The notes under the pieces were generated by a model, which did not search any database, was not told the origin of the DNA, and was given only the letters and a program-made list of their open reading frames with translations. Of a DNA stretch of 6,690 nucleotides, positions 1 through 5,868 are shown in pieces. Each line of letters starts with the position of its first letter. Positions within the stretch are counted from its first letter, which is position 1. Source of the stretch: Acidimicrobiaceae bacterium (GTDB lineage: Bacteria; Actinomycetota; Acidimicrobiia; Acidimicrobiales; RAAP-2); NCBI GenBank assembly GCA_003135595.1, contig PLCI01000154.1:3735-10424 (forward strand). The letters are read 5' to 3'. The position numbers and the translations under genes were made by a program.

Positions 1-1178
1 GGATCGCCTGCAAGGACCGACGAGCAGCACTCTGCCCCGCGTGCTCGTCGCGCTACAAGGCCGACGCCTGGTTCCTCGCAACCTCGGGGACGCTCGGGGG
101 CAAGGGACTCCCCAGTGACGTGGCGACGCACCCCAAGGTCTTCGCAACGCTCACCGCGCCCTCGTTCGGCGCGGTCCACACGATCCGCGACGACGGACGC
201 TGCAACCCCAGGCGCTCGCCACCCTGTAAGCACGCCATGCCCACCGCGTGCCACAAGCGCCACCCCGCCGACGACGAGGCGCTGGGCTCACCGCTGTGCG
301 AGTGGTGCTTCGACTACGACGGAGCCGTCGTCTGGAACGCGATGGCGTCGAGGCTGTGGCACCGCACCGTCGATCGGCTCCGGCGGCGCCTCGGAGCCTC
401 CCAGGGCCTTTCGCAGGCCGCATTCCGCGCCACGGCCCAGGTCCACCAGCTCCGCGTCGCAGAGACCCAGCGACGCGGTCTCGTGCACGTCCACGCCATT
501 GTTCGGGCCGATGGGCCAGAAGGCCCTGGGAGCGAACCGCCGGCGTGGCTGACTTCAGAGTTGCTCGCCCTCGAGCTGCGGGCCGCGGCTCAGACGACCT
601 CGATCACCGCCCCTGATCGCACCAGGGTCCGCTGGGGGGACCAGCTGGACGTGGCCGAGATCCCGAGCGTCGAGGACGCCGGACGCGCAGCTGGCTACAT
701 CGCCAAGTACGCGACCAAGACCGTCGACGGCTCCTTCGGGCTCACCCAGGCGTTCCGCACGCGCGACGCGATCCTTCGTGCGACGACGACGCCGCACCTG
801 CGTCGCTTTGTGCTCTCGGCATGGGACCTCGGGCAGCGAGACGAGTTCTTCGACCTGCGACTGCGCGAGCACGCGCACACCCTCGGGTTCGCGGGGCACC
901 TCATCACCAAGTCACGCGGCTACTCGACGACGTTCGCTGCCCTAAGGGCCGCTCGCGCTCTCTTCGCCATCAGGGACATCCCCGACGACGTCGAGGTCTA
1001 CCAGTACGCCTTCGGCTACCTCGGCCGCGGTTACGGGCACCCAGAGGGCGAGCGGATGGCGGAGTTTTGGGCAGCGTTCGTCGCCGAGGATCGCAAGGAA
1101 CGGCGACAGCAACGCATGGAGGAACAAGAAGAGCGAGCGTCGAGCGCTGGGTCCCGGACTCCTGAGGAGGATGCCTAA
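1..1178 (+). CDS. RepSA-like rolling-circle replication initiator (5' partial)
   Basis: This frame is open from the left edge (first full codon at 3) to TAA at 1176-1178 and shows 391 residues. The N-terminus lies outside the window, so the GTG at 120 is internal and not the start. It begins inside a Cys-rich stretch (CPACSSRYKADAW) followed by GGKGLPSDVATHPKVFATL and TAPSFGAVH, the hallmark opening of actinobacterial RepSA initiators such as that of pSAM2. A second Cys/His-rich stretch follows (CNP..CKH..C..H..C..CFDYDGAVVWN). HVHAI near visible residues 162-166 is the metal-binding HUH motif, and GYIAKYATK near 231-239 carries the likely nicking tyrosine (Y232 or Y236). The C-terminal LGFAGH..TKSRGYSTT block is also typical. 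In the family this protein nicks the element origin and starts rolling-circle replication of the excised circle. The acidic, Gln/Glu-rich tail is unremarkable. Only the N-terminal part (perhaps 60-70 residues, by family comparison) is missing. Identification is firm; whether it is functional is not shown. Confidence 0.93.
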   Translation, partial: IACKDRRAALCPACSSRYKADAWFLATSGTLGGKGLPSDVATHPKVFATLTAPSFGAVHTIRDDGRCNPRRSPPCKHAMPTACHKRHPADDEALGSPLCEWCFDYDGAVVWNAMASRLWHRTVDRLRRRLGASQGLSQAAFRATAQVHQLRVAETQRRGLVHVHAIVRADGPEGPGSEPPAWLTSELLALELRAAAQTTSITAPDRTRVRWGDQLDVAEIPSVEDAGRAAGYIAKYATKTVDGSFGLTQAFRTRDAILRATTTPHLRRFVLSAWDLGQRDEFFDLRLREHAHTLGFAGHLITKSRGYSTTFAALRAARALFAIRDIPDDVEVYQYAFGYLGRGYGHPEGERMAEFWAAFVAEDRKERRQQRMEEQEERASSAGSRTPEEDA

Positions 1179-1295
1179 GTGCTCGAACCCGAGCCATCTG
1201 GTCTCGCGAACTCCAAGCACACGCACACTTGGCGTCCTTAGTGAACTCAGCGGGCCCGTAAGGCGACGCACCAAGAGCACGTGCTATCGCGATGC

Positions 1296-1874
1296 TCAGA
1301 TTAGAGCGTGATCCGACTTACCTACCGATTCGGGGCCGCGGCGTCGAACTCTCTCATTCTCCAATCCAGTTGCCCATACGACACCGAGCACGGCTCCAAC
1401 ACCGCTGCACACGGCGATCCACCACGCGGGGAACAGCGAGGGCCACGTCGCTGTACACGTTGTGCCCTTGACGCACAGCAACGACGTCGAAGTCATCTGG
1501 GTGCTCGCTAGAGCAAACGCGAATCCAATCGAGACGTCGACAACGACTGGAGTCCATCGGTGCCAAGAAGGGTGACCCTTCAATACCAACGCAATTTGCA
1601 ACGTGAGGAGTGCAATGACAATCGCCACGCTGATGAGCGAGTGTGCGCTGTACTGGGTGTCTCTGAGGAGTTGCCTAAGAGACGACGTGTTCCCGACCTC
1701 TCGGGCGTAAATGGAATCGACGAAGGCGTTCCCCCGTACGAAGGATCCCCACACCAAAATCGTCCCCAGGATTCCAACCATGGAGAATGCGACCAATGGC
1801 AATCGAACAGCCACGAGGGACGGTCCGCGCGGTTGTGCACTGGTCGACACGCCTCCAAGAGTAGGACTACGCAA
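1296..1874 (-). CDS. Four-helix membrane protein of unknown function (element cargo)
   Basis: I do not recognise this protein. The 192-residue translation has four clear hydrophobic segments, near residues 25-46, 79-98, 107-124 and 150-169. The short loop between helices 2 and 3 is basic (K..H..HR) and the C-terminal tail has RVRRR, so the positive-inside rule puts both termini in the cytoplasm and two loops outside. The second outer loop holds two cysteines (C134 and C140) that could form a disulfide. This coherent topology is the main reason to accept the frame. The start is uncertain: TTG at 1874 has no good Shine-Dalgarno, GTG at 1850 has GGAGG only one base away, and another GTG lies just before helix 1. 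It follows the integrase on the same strand with a 48-bp gap and in the same frame, so co-transcription is likely. Hand-counted 60-base lines here run about 48-60% G+C against 70-75% in neighbouring genes, suggesting separate acquisition. Possible roles include entry exclusion or immunity, but nothing in the sequence shows a function. Confidence 0.66.
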   Translation of the reverse strand: MRSPTLGGVSTSAQPRGPSLVAVRLPLVAFSMVGILGTILVWGSFVRGNAFVDSIYAREVGNTSSLRQLLRDTQYSAHSLISVAIVIALLTLQIALVLKGHPSWHRWTPVVVDVSIGFAFALASTQMTSTSLLCVKGTTCTATWPSLFPAWWIAVCSGVGAVLGVVWATGLENERVRRRGPESVGKSDHALI

Positions 1875-1922
1875 CGCGGCTTGTGCGACGACGTGTCGCC
1901 ACCCGGATCGCGGCTCCTTCTC

Positions 1923-3116
1923 TCATTTGCCACCTTTGGCGCGACGCGACTCTTGGGTGACCTCTACTTCTTCCGCGTCCTCGAAGAGCCGCGCCAGCGC
2001 CGCGGATGCCTCACGGTCTGATCCTGGCAAGAAGTGTGCGTACACATTGAGCGTCGTGCTGGCATTCCGGTGCCCGAGACGACCGGCGACGGTCCGCACG
2101 TCGATGCCGCTCGTGAGAAGGCGCGTTGCGACGTAGTGACGTAGGTCGTGGAGTCGAACACCGACTACATCGCATCGAGCGCAGAGCCGGTTGAAGGAGC
2201 GAGTCACAGACTCTGGTCGCCACGGGATCGAGCCGTCGACCGAGTTCGTAAAGACGAAGCCGTTGGAGAGGTATGTCGTGCCGATCGAGGCCGCAAGTTC
2301 GTCTTGGTTGGCGAGGTGGCTCGCGAGGACTTCGACGGTGCGCGGATCCAGCGAGACCCTCCTCGACTGATGGGTCTTGGTGCCTTGCTCCAGGAGCTCC
2401 ACGCCTACGCGCACAATCCCGCGTTCGATCGCCACGATGCCCTTCGAGAGGTCGAGGTCATGACGTCGCAGTGCGATCAACTCGCCACGGCGTGCGCCCG
2501 TCGACGCCGCCAGCATGAGGAATGTCGCGAGCGCTGGGTCTCCGGACTTTGCCGATGCGAAGAGTGAGACGACCTCTTTGGGCGTGGGTGGTCGCAGCTC
2601 GCGATGCGGGACTCTGGGCGGGGAGGCGTCGATCGCGGGATTGTGCGAGATCCACCCCCACCGCACACCTTGGCCGAGTGCTCGTCGGATGATCCCGTGG
2701 ACGCGCCGGACGGTCGCCGGGGCGTAGGGGCCTTTGGGTCCACCGACCTTGAGGAGCCGTCGGTAGAAGCGGTCGAGGTCCGCGGCCGTGAGCCTGGACG
2801 CTTGGACGTGCCCGAGAGCGGGGAGGATTGCGTGGTCGAGGTAGCCCCGCGTGCTGACAACAGTCCGTGGTGACAGGCTCGAAGTGGCGTGGGCGAGCCA
2901 CTCCTCGCAGAGTGCGGCGACCGTGCCCTGTCGAGGTGCGCTGGGCGTCAGGCGCTCTGCCTCCAGGACGAGCTTGGCGAGCGCCGTCGACGCTTCCCGA
3001 CGGGTCCCTCTCACGGTCCGCTCGAGGTAGCTGCGCTGCTTGGTCACCGGGTCCCAGCCGACGAAGACCCGGAGGTTCCAGGAGTCCTTGCCGCGCTGTC
3101 GCATCGAGCCGCCCAT
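1923..3116 (-). CDS. int: Tyrosine recombinase (phage/AICE-type site-specific integrase)
   Basis: A complete 397-residue integrase. The open frame reaches back to a TTG at 3134, but I choose ATG at 3116 because GGAGG sits five bases upstream and the protein then opens MGGSMRQRGKDSW, a usual beginning for actinobacterial integrases. Domains in order: an N-terminal arm-binding region (about 1-55, with the WDPVTKQR turn), an alpha-helical core-binding SAM-like domain (about 63-155) and the catalytic domain (about 176-375). All catalytic residues are visible: Arg209 in TGARRGEL, Lys247 in GTKTHQSRR, His323 and Arg326 in LHDLRH, His349 in LGHRN, and nucleophile Tyr359 in NVYAHF. It should catalyse recombination between the element attP and a chromosomal attB, here probably the 3' end of the tRNA-Glu gene 121 bp upstream of its start. 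A tandem 12-bp repeat lies between gene and tRNA. It is convergent with rep, unlike the usual co-directional rep-xis-int order. It looks intact. Confidence 0.95.
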   Translation of the reverse strand: MGGSMRQRGKDSWNLRVFVGWDPVTKQRSYLERTVRGTRREASTALAKLVLEAERLTPSAPRQGTVAALCEEWLAHATSSLSPRTVVSTRGYLDHAILPALGHVQASRLTAADLDRFYRRLLKVGGPKGPYAPATVRRVHGIIRRALGQGVRWGWISHNPAIDASPPRVPHRELRPPTPKEVVSLFASAKSGDPALATFLMLAASTGARRGELIALRRHDLDLSKGIVAIERGIVRVGVELLEQGTKTHQSRRVSLDPRTVEVLASHLANQDELAASIGTTYLSNGFVFTNSVDGSIPWRPESVTRSFNRLCARCDVVGVRLHDLRHYVATRLLTSGIDVRTVAGRLGHRNASTTLNVYAHFLPGSDREASAALARLFEDAEEVEVTQESRRAKGGK

Positions 3117-3134
3117 CACGTCCTCCACGCGCAA
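3110..3134 (-). promoter_or_regulatory. Integrase ribosome binding site and competing start codons
   Basis: Reading the minus strand, this short stretch holds TTG (3134), GTG (3128), GTG (3119) and ATG (3116), all in the integrase frame. GGAGGA lies at about 3127-3122. It is five bases (counted from GGAGG) from ATG 3116, a normal spacing, and too close to GTG 3119, which decides the start in favour of ATG 3116. The TTG and first GTG have no upstream Shine-Dalgarno of comparable quality. Confidence 0.6.
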
Positions 3135-3153
3135 CGGTCGCGGTCGGCTGTCG

Positions 3154-3177
3154 ATTTGATGGGCAATTTGATGGGCA
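3154..3177. repeat. Perfect tandem 12-bp repeat, probable integrase arm-type sites
   Basis: ATTTGATGGGCA occurs twice head to tail (3154-3165 and 3166-3177), reading TTGCCCATCAAAT-like on the integrase strand. It lies between the integrase start and the tRNA-Glu 3' end, where tyrosine recombinases of this class bind short direct repeats through their N-terminal domain. It also sits where the integrase promoter would be, so binding could repress int. The repeat is seen directly; its role is inferred. I found no further copy in the window. Confidence 0.6.
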
Positions 3178-3237
3178 ACGCGGGCACGTTGGCGATGACC
3201 AACTCGCGCGCACGTCGCTGATCAGGTGTTTGCCGAG

Positions 3238-3284
3238 CACCCCCAACGGGATTCGAACCCGTGTTACCGCCTTGAAAGGGCGGC
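3238..3284. other. Putative att site (anticodon loop to 3' end of tRNA-Glu)
   Basis: Elements of this kind usually recombine within the 3' half of a tRNA gene, leaving a direct repeat at the far end. Here integrase, candidate arm sites and the tRNA 3' end are adjacent in the expected order, so the core is predicted within this segment. The limits are not known: the matching repeat at the other end of the element is outside the window, and no second copy of the T-arm sequence was seen between 1 and 3237. Confidence 0.5.
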
Positions 3285-3310
3285 GTCCTAGGCCGCTGGA
3301 CGATGGGGGC
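3238..3310 (-). tRNA. tRNA-Glu (anticodon UUC)
   Basis: On the minus strand a complete 73-nt cloverleaf folds. The acceptor stem GCCCCCA pairs with TGGGGGT with a terminal G1-U72 pair, as is common in tRNA-Glu. A D-arm with CCAGCGGCCTAGGAC follows, then anticodon stem CCGCC/GGCGG with loop CTTTCAA giving anticodon UUC, and T-stem ACGGG/CCCGT with loop TTCGAAT. The discriminator is G73 (3238) and CCA is not encoded. An extended -10-like TGGTAGCGT lies upstream at about 3333-3325, but no convincing -35 was found. The 3' end faces the integrase, so the gene is the likely integration target, with its 3' end now supplied by the element and the tRNA sequence kept intact. Integrase is transcribed in the same direction. 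Confidence 0.97.
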
Positions 3311-3343
3311 TTAAGTCGTTTCACGCTACCAGCGACCCCATGG

Positions 3344-3363
3344 CGCCCGGTTGAAAACGGGCG
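3344..3363. other. Hairpin upstream of tRNA-Glu
   Basis: CGCCCG (3344-3349) and CGGGCG (3358-3363) form a perfect 6-bp stem with an eight-base A-rich loop (GTTGAAAA). No T-tract follows on either strand, so it is at best a weak terminator. It lies between the divergent tRNA and propeller genes and may overlap the tRNA promoter region. Its function is unknown. Confidence 0.35.
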
Positions 3364-3440
3364 TCGGCCATTGCGGGAGCGTGCGTCTCACTGTGCCAAC
3401 TGAAATGCATTCAATGAGGGACTCGACACACGAAAAGACA

Positions 3441-3505
3441 CGGCGCGACACGACACGACACCACACGACACGACCCGACACGACGCGACGCGATGCGTCG
3501 CGAAG
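3441..3505. repeat. Imperfect pentanucleotide (CGACA-type) tandem repeat
   Basis: About thirteen successive 5-base units starting with C, mostly CGACA, CGACG or near variants (CGACC, CCACA, CGATG, CGTCG, CGAAG), run through this stretch in register; the tract looks degenerate toward both ends. It is in the 266-bp gap between the tRNA and the propeller gene, ending about 70 bp before that gene's start. No open reading frame using it is credible. Confidence 0.8.
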
Positions 3506-3576
3506 TGCGATCGGCGCTTTCCTGTTCTATTGTCTGCGCGACGCTCGCGATGCCGGGCGAATGACTGGGGGATCCC

Positions 3577-4920
3577 ATGCGCACCGTCCGCACCGCCGCG
3601 CTGCTCGCGGTTCTTGCCACGTTCACTGCTGCCGTAGCCGTGCCGGCGACCGCAGCAGTCAACGCCCACGGCAAGAGGATGCACAAGCTCATCGTCCTGG
3701 ACGATCCACTTGCCACCGCTGGCGACGCGTTCGGCCACAAGGTCGCGATGGACGCGTCAGGGTCCGAAGTCCTCGTCGGCGCCCACCTGTCCAACAGCGG
3801 CAACGGCATGGCCTACCTCTATGCCTCGAAGAACGGCAAGTGGTCCGCGACCCCGTCGGCGAAGTTCGCAGACCCTGTCGCAGGTGCCAACCACTTCGGA
3901 TTCTCCGTCGCGCTGTCGCCGGACGGCAACACCGCCTACGTCGGGGCGGACCTCGCCACCGTGGGCGGACGGGCGAGCGCCGGGGCGGTCTACCTGTACA
4001 AGCGCAACCACGGCATCTGGCCGAAGAAGCCCAGCGCGACGATCAATGACCCAGGTAAGGGCACGACCGACTACTTCAGCATCGGACTGTCGGTGTCTGC
4101 GGACGGCGGCACGCTCGCCGTCGGCGCACCTGGCTTCACGTCACATGGCGTCGCCGAGGTGGGTGAGGTTTACGTGTACAAGGCCTCGCATGGCAAGCTC
4201 CCCTCGACGCCGTCGGCCCGCATCGCCAGCCCGACGCCGTCCACAAGAGGCGACTTCGGCTACAACTTGTCGGTCTCGTCCAACGCCTCGGGGACCGGCG
4301 TGCTCGTCATCGGCGCCTACGTGACGAATGTCGGCACCGTGAACTTCGAGGGCGCGGCGTACATCTACAAGTCGAAGGGCGGCATCGACAGCTGGACCGT
4401 GGCACCGGGAGGCCGGTTGAAGGACCCGGGCAACCTCACGTTCGACTTCTTCGGCCTTGTGGTCGCGACCAACAGCGCCGGGACGGTCGTGATGGTTGGC
4501 GCCCATGACGAGACCGAGAAGACCGTCCCCGACGCCGGCGCGGTCTTCACCTACGTGCTCAAGGCCGGCACCTGGAAGGCGTCCCAGACGCTCGATGGCC
4601 CTGCGAACGGCCCGGCGAACTTCGGGTACCCGTCGCTCTCGTCCAACGGGAAGGTGGCGATCACGGCCGCGCCGAGCGCACAGGTCGGCGGGCACAACGG
4701 CGCGGGCGAGGCCTTCGTCTACGGCCAAAGCGGCACCACCTACTCCCTCGGGGCGTCAGTCCCCGACCCGACGGGCGGCAGCGCCAACAGCCCCGAGTAC
4801 TTCGGCAATGCGTCCGCGGTGTCCGCCACTGGCGGCTTGAGCGTGATCGCGGCGCCGGCGACGGGGGGCACGGGCGGCGCCAATGGACCCGGTGTGGTGT
4901 ACGTGTATTCGTACAGCTGA
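3577..4920 (+). CDS. Secreted seven-bladed FG-GAP-like beta-propeller protein
   Basis: A 447-residue protein with an N-terminal signal peptide: a basic start (MRTVR), a hydrophobic stretch to about residue 21 and a VPATA/AV cleavage site near residue 27. The mature part is seven tandem repeats of about 50 residues, near 43-90, 98-149, 157-208, 217-274, 281-334, 338-390 and 395-447. Each has a DP-type start, an F-G motif, a strand ending VGA-like, and a closing G-x-VYVY-like strand (YLY, YVY, YIY, FTY). This matches FG-GAP/integrin-alpha-N-type propellers. The canonical calcium-binding DxDxDG loop is not evident; the loops instead read MDASGSE, SPDGNT and SADGGT. The last strand reaches the C-terminus, and there is no membrane anchor, so it is probably secreted or loosely wall-associated. 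GGGGGA precedes ATG 3577 by a few bases. Function (ligand binding or adhesion) is unknown. High-GC codon use looks host-like. Confidence 0.88.
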   Translation: MRTVRTAALLAVLATFTAAVAVPATAAVNAHGKRMHKLIVLDDPLATAGDAFGHKVAMDASGSEVLVGAHLSNSGNGMAYLYASKNGKWSATPSAKFADPVAGANHFGFSVALSPDGNTAYVGADLATVGGRASAGAVYLYKRNHGIWPKKPSATINDPGKGTTDYFSIGLSVSADGGTLAVGAPGFTSHGVAEVGEVYVYKASHGKLPSTPSARIASPTPSTRGDFGYNLSVSSNASGTGVLVIGAYVTNVGTVNFEGAAYIYKSKGGIDSWTVAPGGRLKDPGNLTFDFFGLVVATNSAGTVVMVGAHDETEKTVPDAGAVFTYVLKAGTWKASQTLDGPANGPANFGYPSLSSNGKVAITAAPSAQVGGHNGAGEAFVYGQSGTTYSLGASVPDPTGGSANSPEYFGNASAVSATGGLSVIAAPATGGTGGANGPGVVYVYSYS

Positions 4921-4964
4921 CCGACGGGCGGCACGCCGCGCGGCATGTGCGTCGGCACGGGTAG

Positions 4965-4998
4965 GTCCCTCAGGAGCGAGCCGCGCCACCTGAGGGAC
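4965..4998. terminator. 10-bp hairpin between convergent genes
   Basis: GTCCCTCAGG (4965-4974) and CCTGAGGGAC (4989-4998) are perfect inverted repeats around a 14-base loop. They sit in the 123-bp gap between the convergent propeller and M55 peptidase genes. There is no U-tract, which is common for actinobacterial terminators. It could act in both directions. Confidence 0.6.
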
Positions 4999-5043
4999 AC
5001 GCGGTCGGCGCCGACGCCGACGGGCTTCGCTGGCTGGTGACGC

Positions 5044-5868
5044 CTACTCAGTCAGCCCTCGGCACAGCAGGACGACCGAGATGAAGGCGCGGTACAGCTC
5101 GAGCGGGTCGTCGCCGGCGAGTTGCGCGCCGAGTGTCCCGGTGCGCTCGCAGCCCGCGATCCGCGACGCGAGCTCGGCATAGTCGCTTGACTTGAATCGC
5201 AGCTGCACCGTGGCAGGTAGTGCGATCGCGACCTGCCTCGCCGTCGGCAGCGAGGCGATCGCGAGGCACGCCGCCTCGCAGATGAGTGCGCGAGCGCGCT
5301 CGGGATGCAGCGAGCTGGCGGCGAAGCGCGAGACGGACTCCTTCACGACGACGCGTTGGATCCCGGGACAGAACGCCTCGGTCTCGAGCGCGGTCGTCGC
5401 GTCACCGGTCACGAGCACGACGGGTACGCCGTAGGCGAGCGCGACGAGCGCGTTGATGCCGGACTCGCCGGCGACGACGCCGTTGATCGTGACCTCGGCG
5501 ATCGCGGCGGGGTGGTAGGTGTGCGAGAGCGTCGAGGCGTCGCTGCCCATCGAGCCGTGGTACGAGACGAAGAAGACCGCGTCGAAGGAGGCGTCGAGGC
5601 CCTCCATCATGTACATGGGCTTGTAGCGCCCCGAGAGGTAGCTCGCGTCGCCCGCCAGGGCGTCAGGACGCAGGTTGGCCATGGTCGAGTGCGAGTCGTT
5701 GACGAGGAACTCGGTCGCGCCCGCGCGCCTAGCGCCGTCGATCGAGGCGTTGATCTCCGCGGTGAGCAGGTCGACGAAGTACTCGTATCGCGGCCCGCGC
5801 GCGGTGACGTGGTCCCAGTCCACGACGCCGGCGGTGCCCTCCATGTCCGAGGAGATGAAGACCTTCAC
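5044..5868 (-). CDS. dppA: M55-family zinc D-aminopeptidase (DppA-like)
   Basis: A 274-residue protein, close to the length of Bacillus subtilis DppA. It begins with GTG at 5868 (VKVFISSDMEGTAG), overlapping the upstream gene's TGA in GTGA. The frame is open to 6045, but using that start would overlap the upstream gene by about 180 bases. Conserved metal ligands are in the family's places: Asp8 and Glu10 in SDMEG, His60 in NDSHS, His104 in SYHG, and Glu135 in VAGESG (Glu133 in B. subtilis). Lys83 and His116 match conserved residues of the active-site region. The family forms a decameric ring and releases N-terminal D-amino acids from short peptides, so the role is probably breakdown of D-Ala peptides or peptidoglycan fragments in the cytoplasm; no signal peptide is seen. 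A weak GAGG lies 10 bases before the GTG. Its position after an Ntn-hydrolase suggests a shared peptide-catabolic operon. No transporter (such as DppBCDEF) is visible. Confidence 0.92.
   Translation of the reverse strand: MKVFISSDMEGTAGVVDWDHVTARGPRYEYFVDLLTAEINASIDGARRAGATEFLVNDSHSTMANLRPDALAGDASYLSGRYKPMYMMEGLDASFDAVFFVSYHGSMGSDASTLSHTYHPAAIAEVTINGVVAGESGINALVALAYGVPVVLVTGDATTALETEAFCPGIQRVVVKESVSRFAASSLHPERARALICEAACLAIASLPTARQVAIALPATVQLRFKSSDYAELASRIAGCERTGTLGAQLAGDDPLELYRAFISVVLLCRGLTE

Noticed and set aside
1207..1285. Short inverted repeats CCAAG/CTTGG (1213-1232) and AGCACGTGCT (1276-1285) after rep
   Set aside because: Stems are only five base pairs each and no T-tract follows; too weak to call a terminator, although rep and the membrane-protein gene converge here.
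1171..1311. 46-codon frame overlapping the rep stop (ATG at 1171) where an excisionase might be expected
   Set aside because: GAGGAGG is too close to the ATG, and the peptide (Ser/Thr/Arg-rich) has no helix-turn-helix pattern; it also runs into the end of the membrane-protein gene. No evidence that it is coding.
2458..3324. 288-residue minus-strand frame covering the integrase start, repeat and tRNA
   Set aside because: It overlaps the integrase in another frame, runs through the tRNA-Glu gene, and its translation is Arg/Pro/Ser-rich with no family signal; it is a high-GC shadow.
3431..3505. Possible CRISPR array
   Set aside because: The units are only five bases long with no spacers; this is a microsatellite-like repeat, and no cas gene is present.
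3351..4049. 232-residue plus-strand frame across the pentanucleotide repeat into the propeller gene
   Set aside because: Its N-terminal part is a translation of the 5-bp repeat and the rest is a shadow of the propeller gene's frame; Arg-rich and unlike a real protein.
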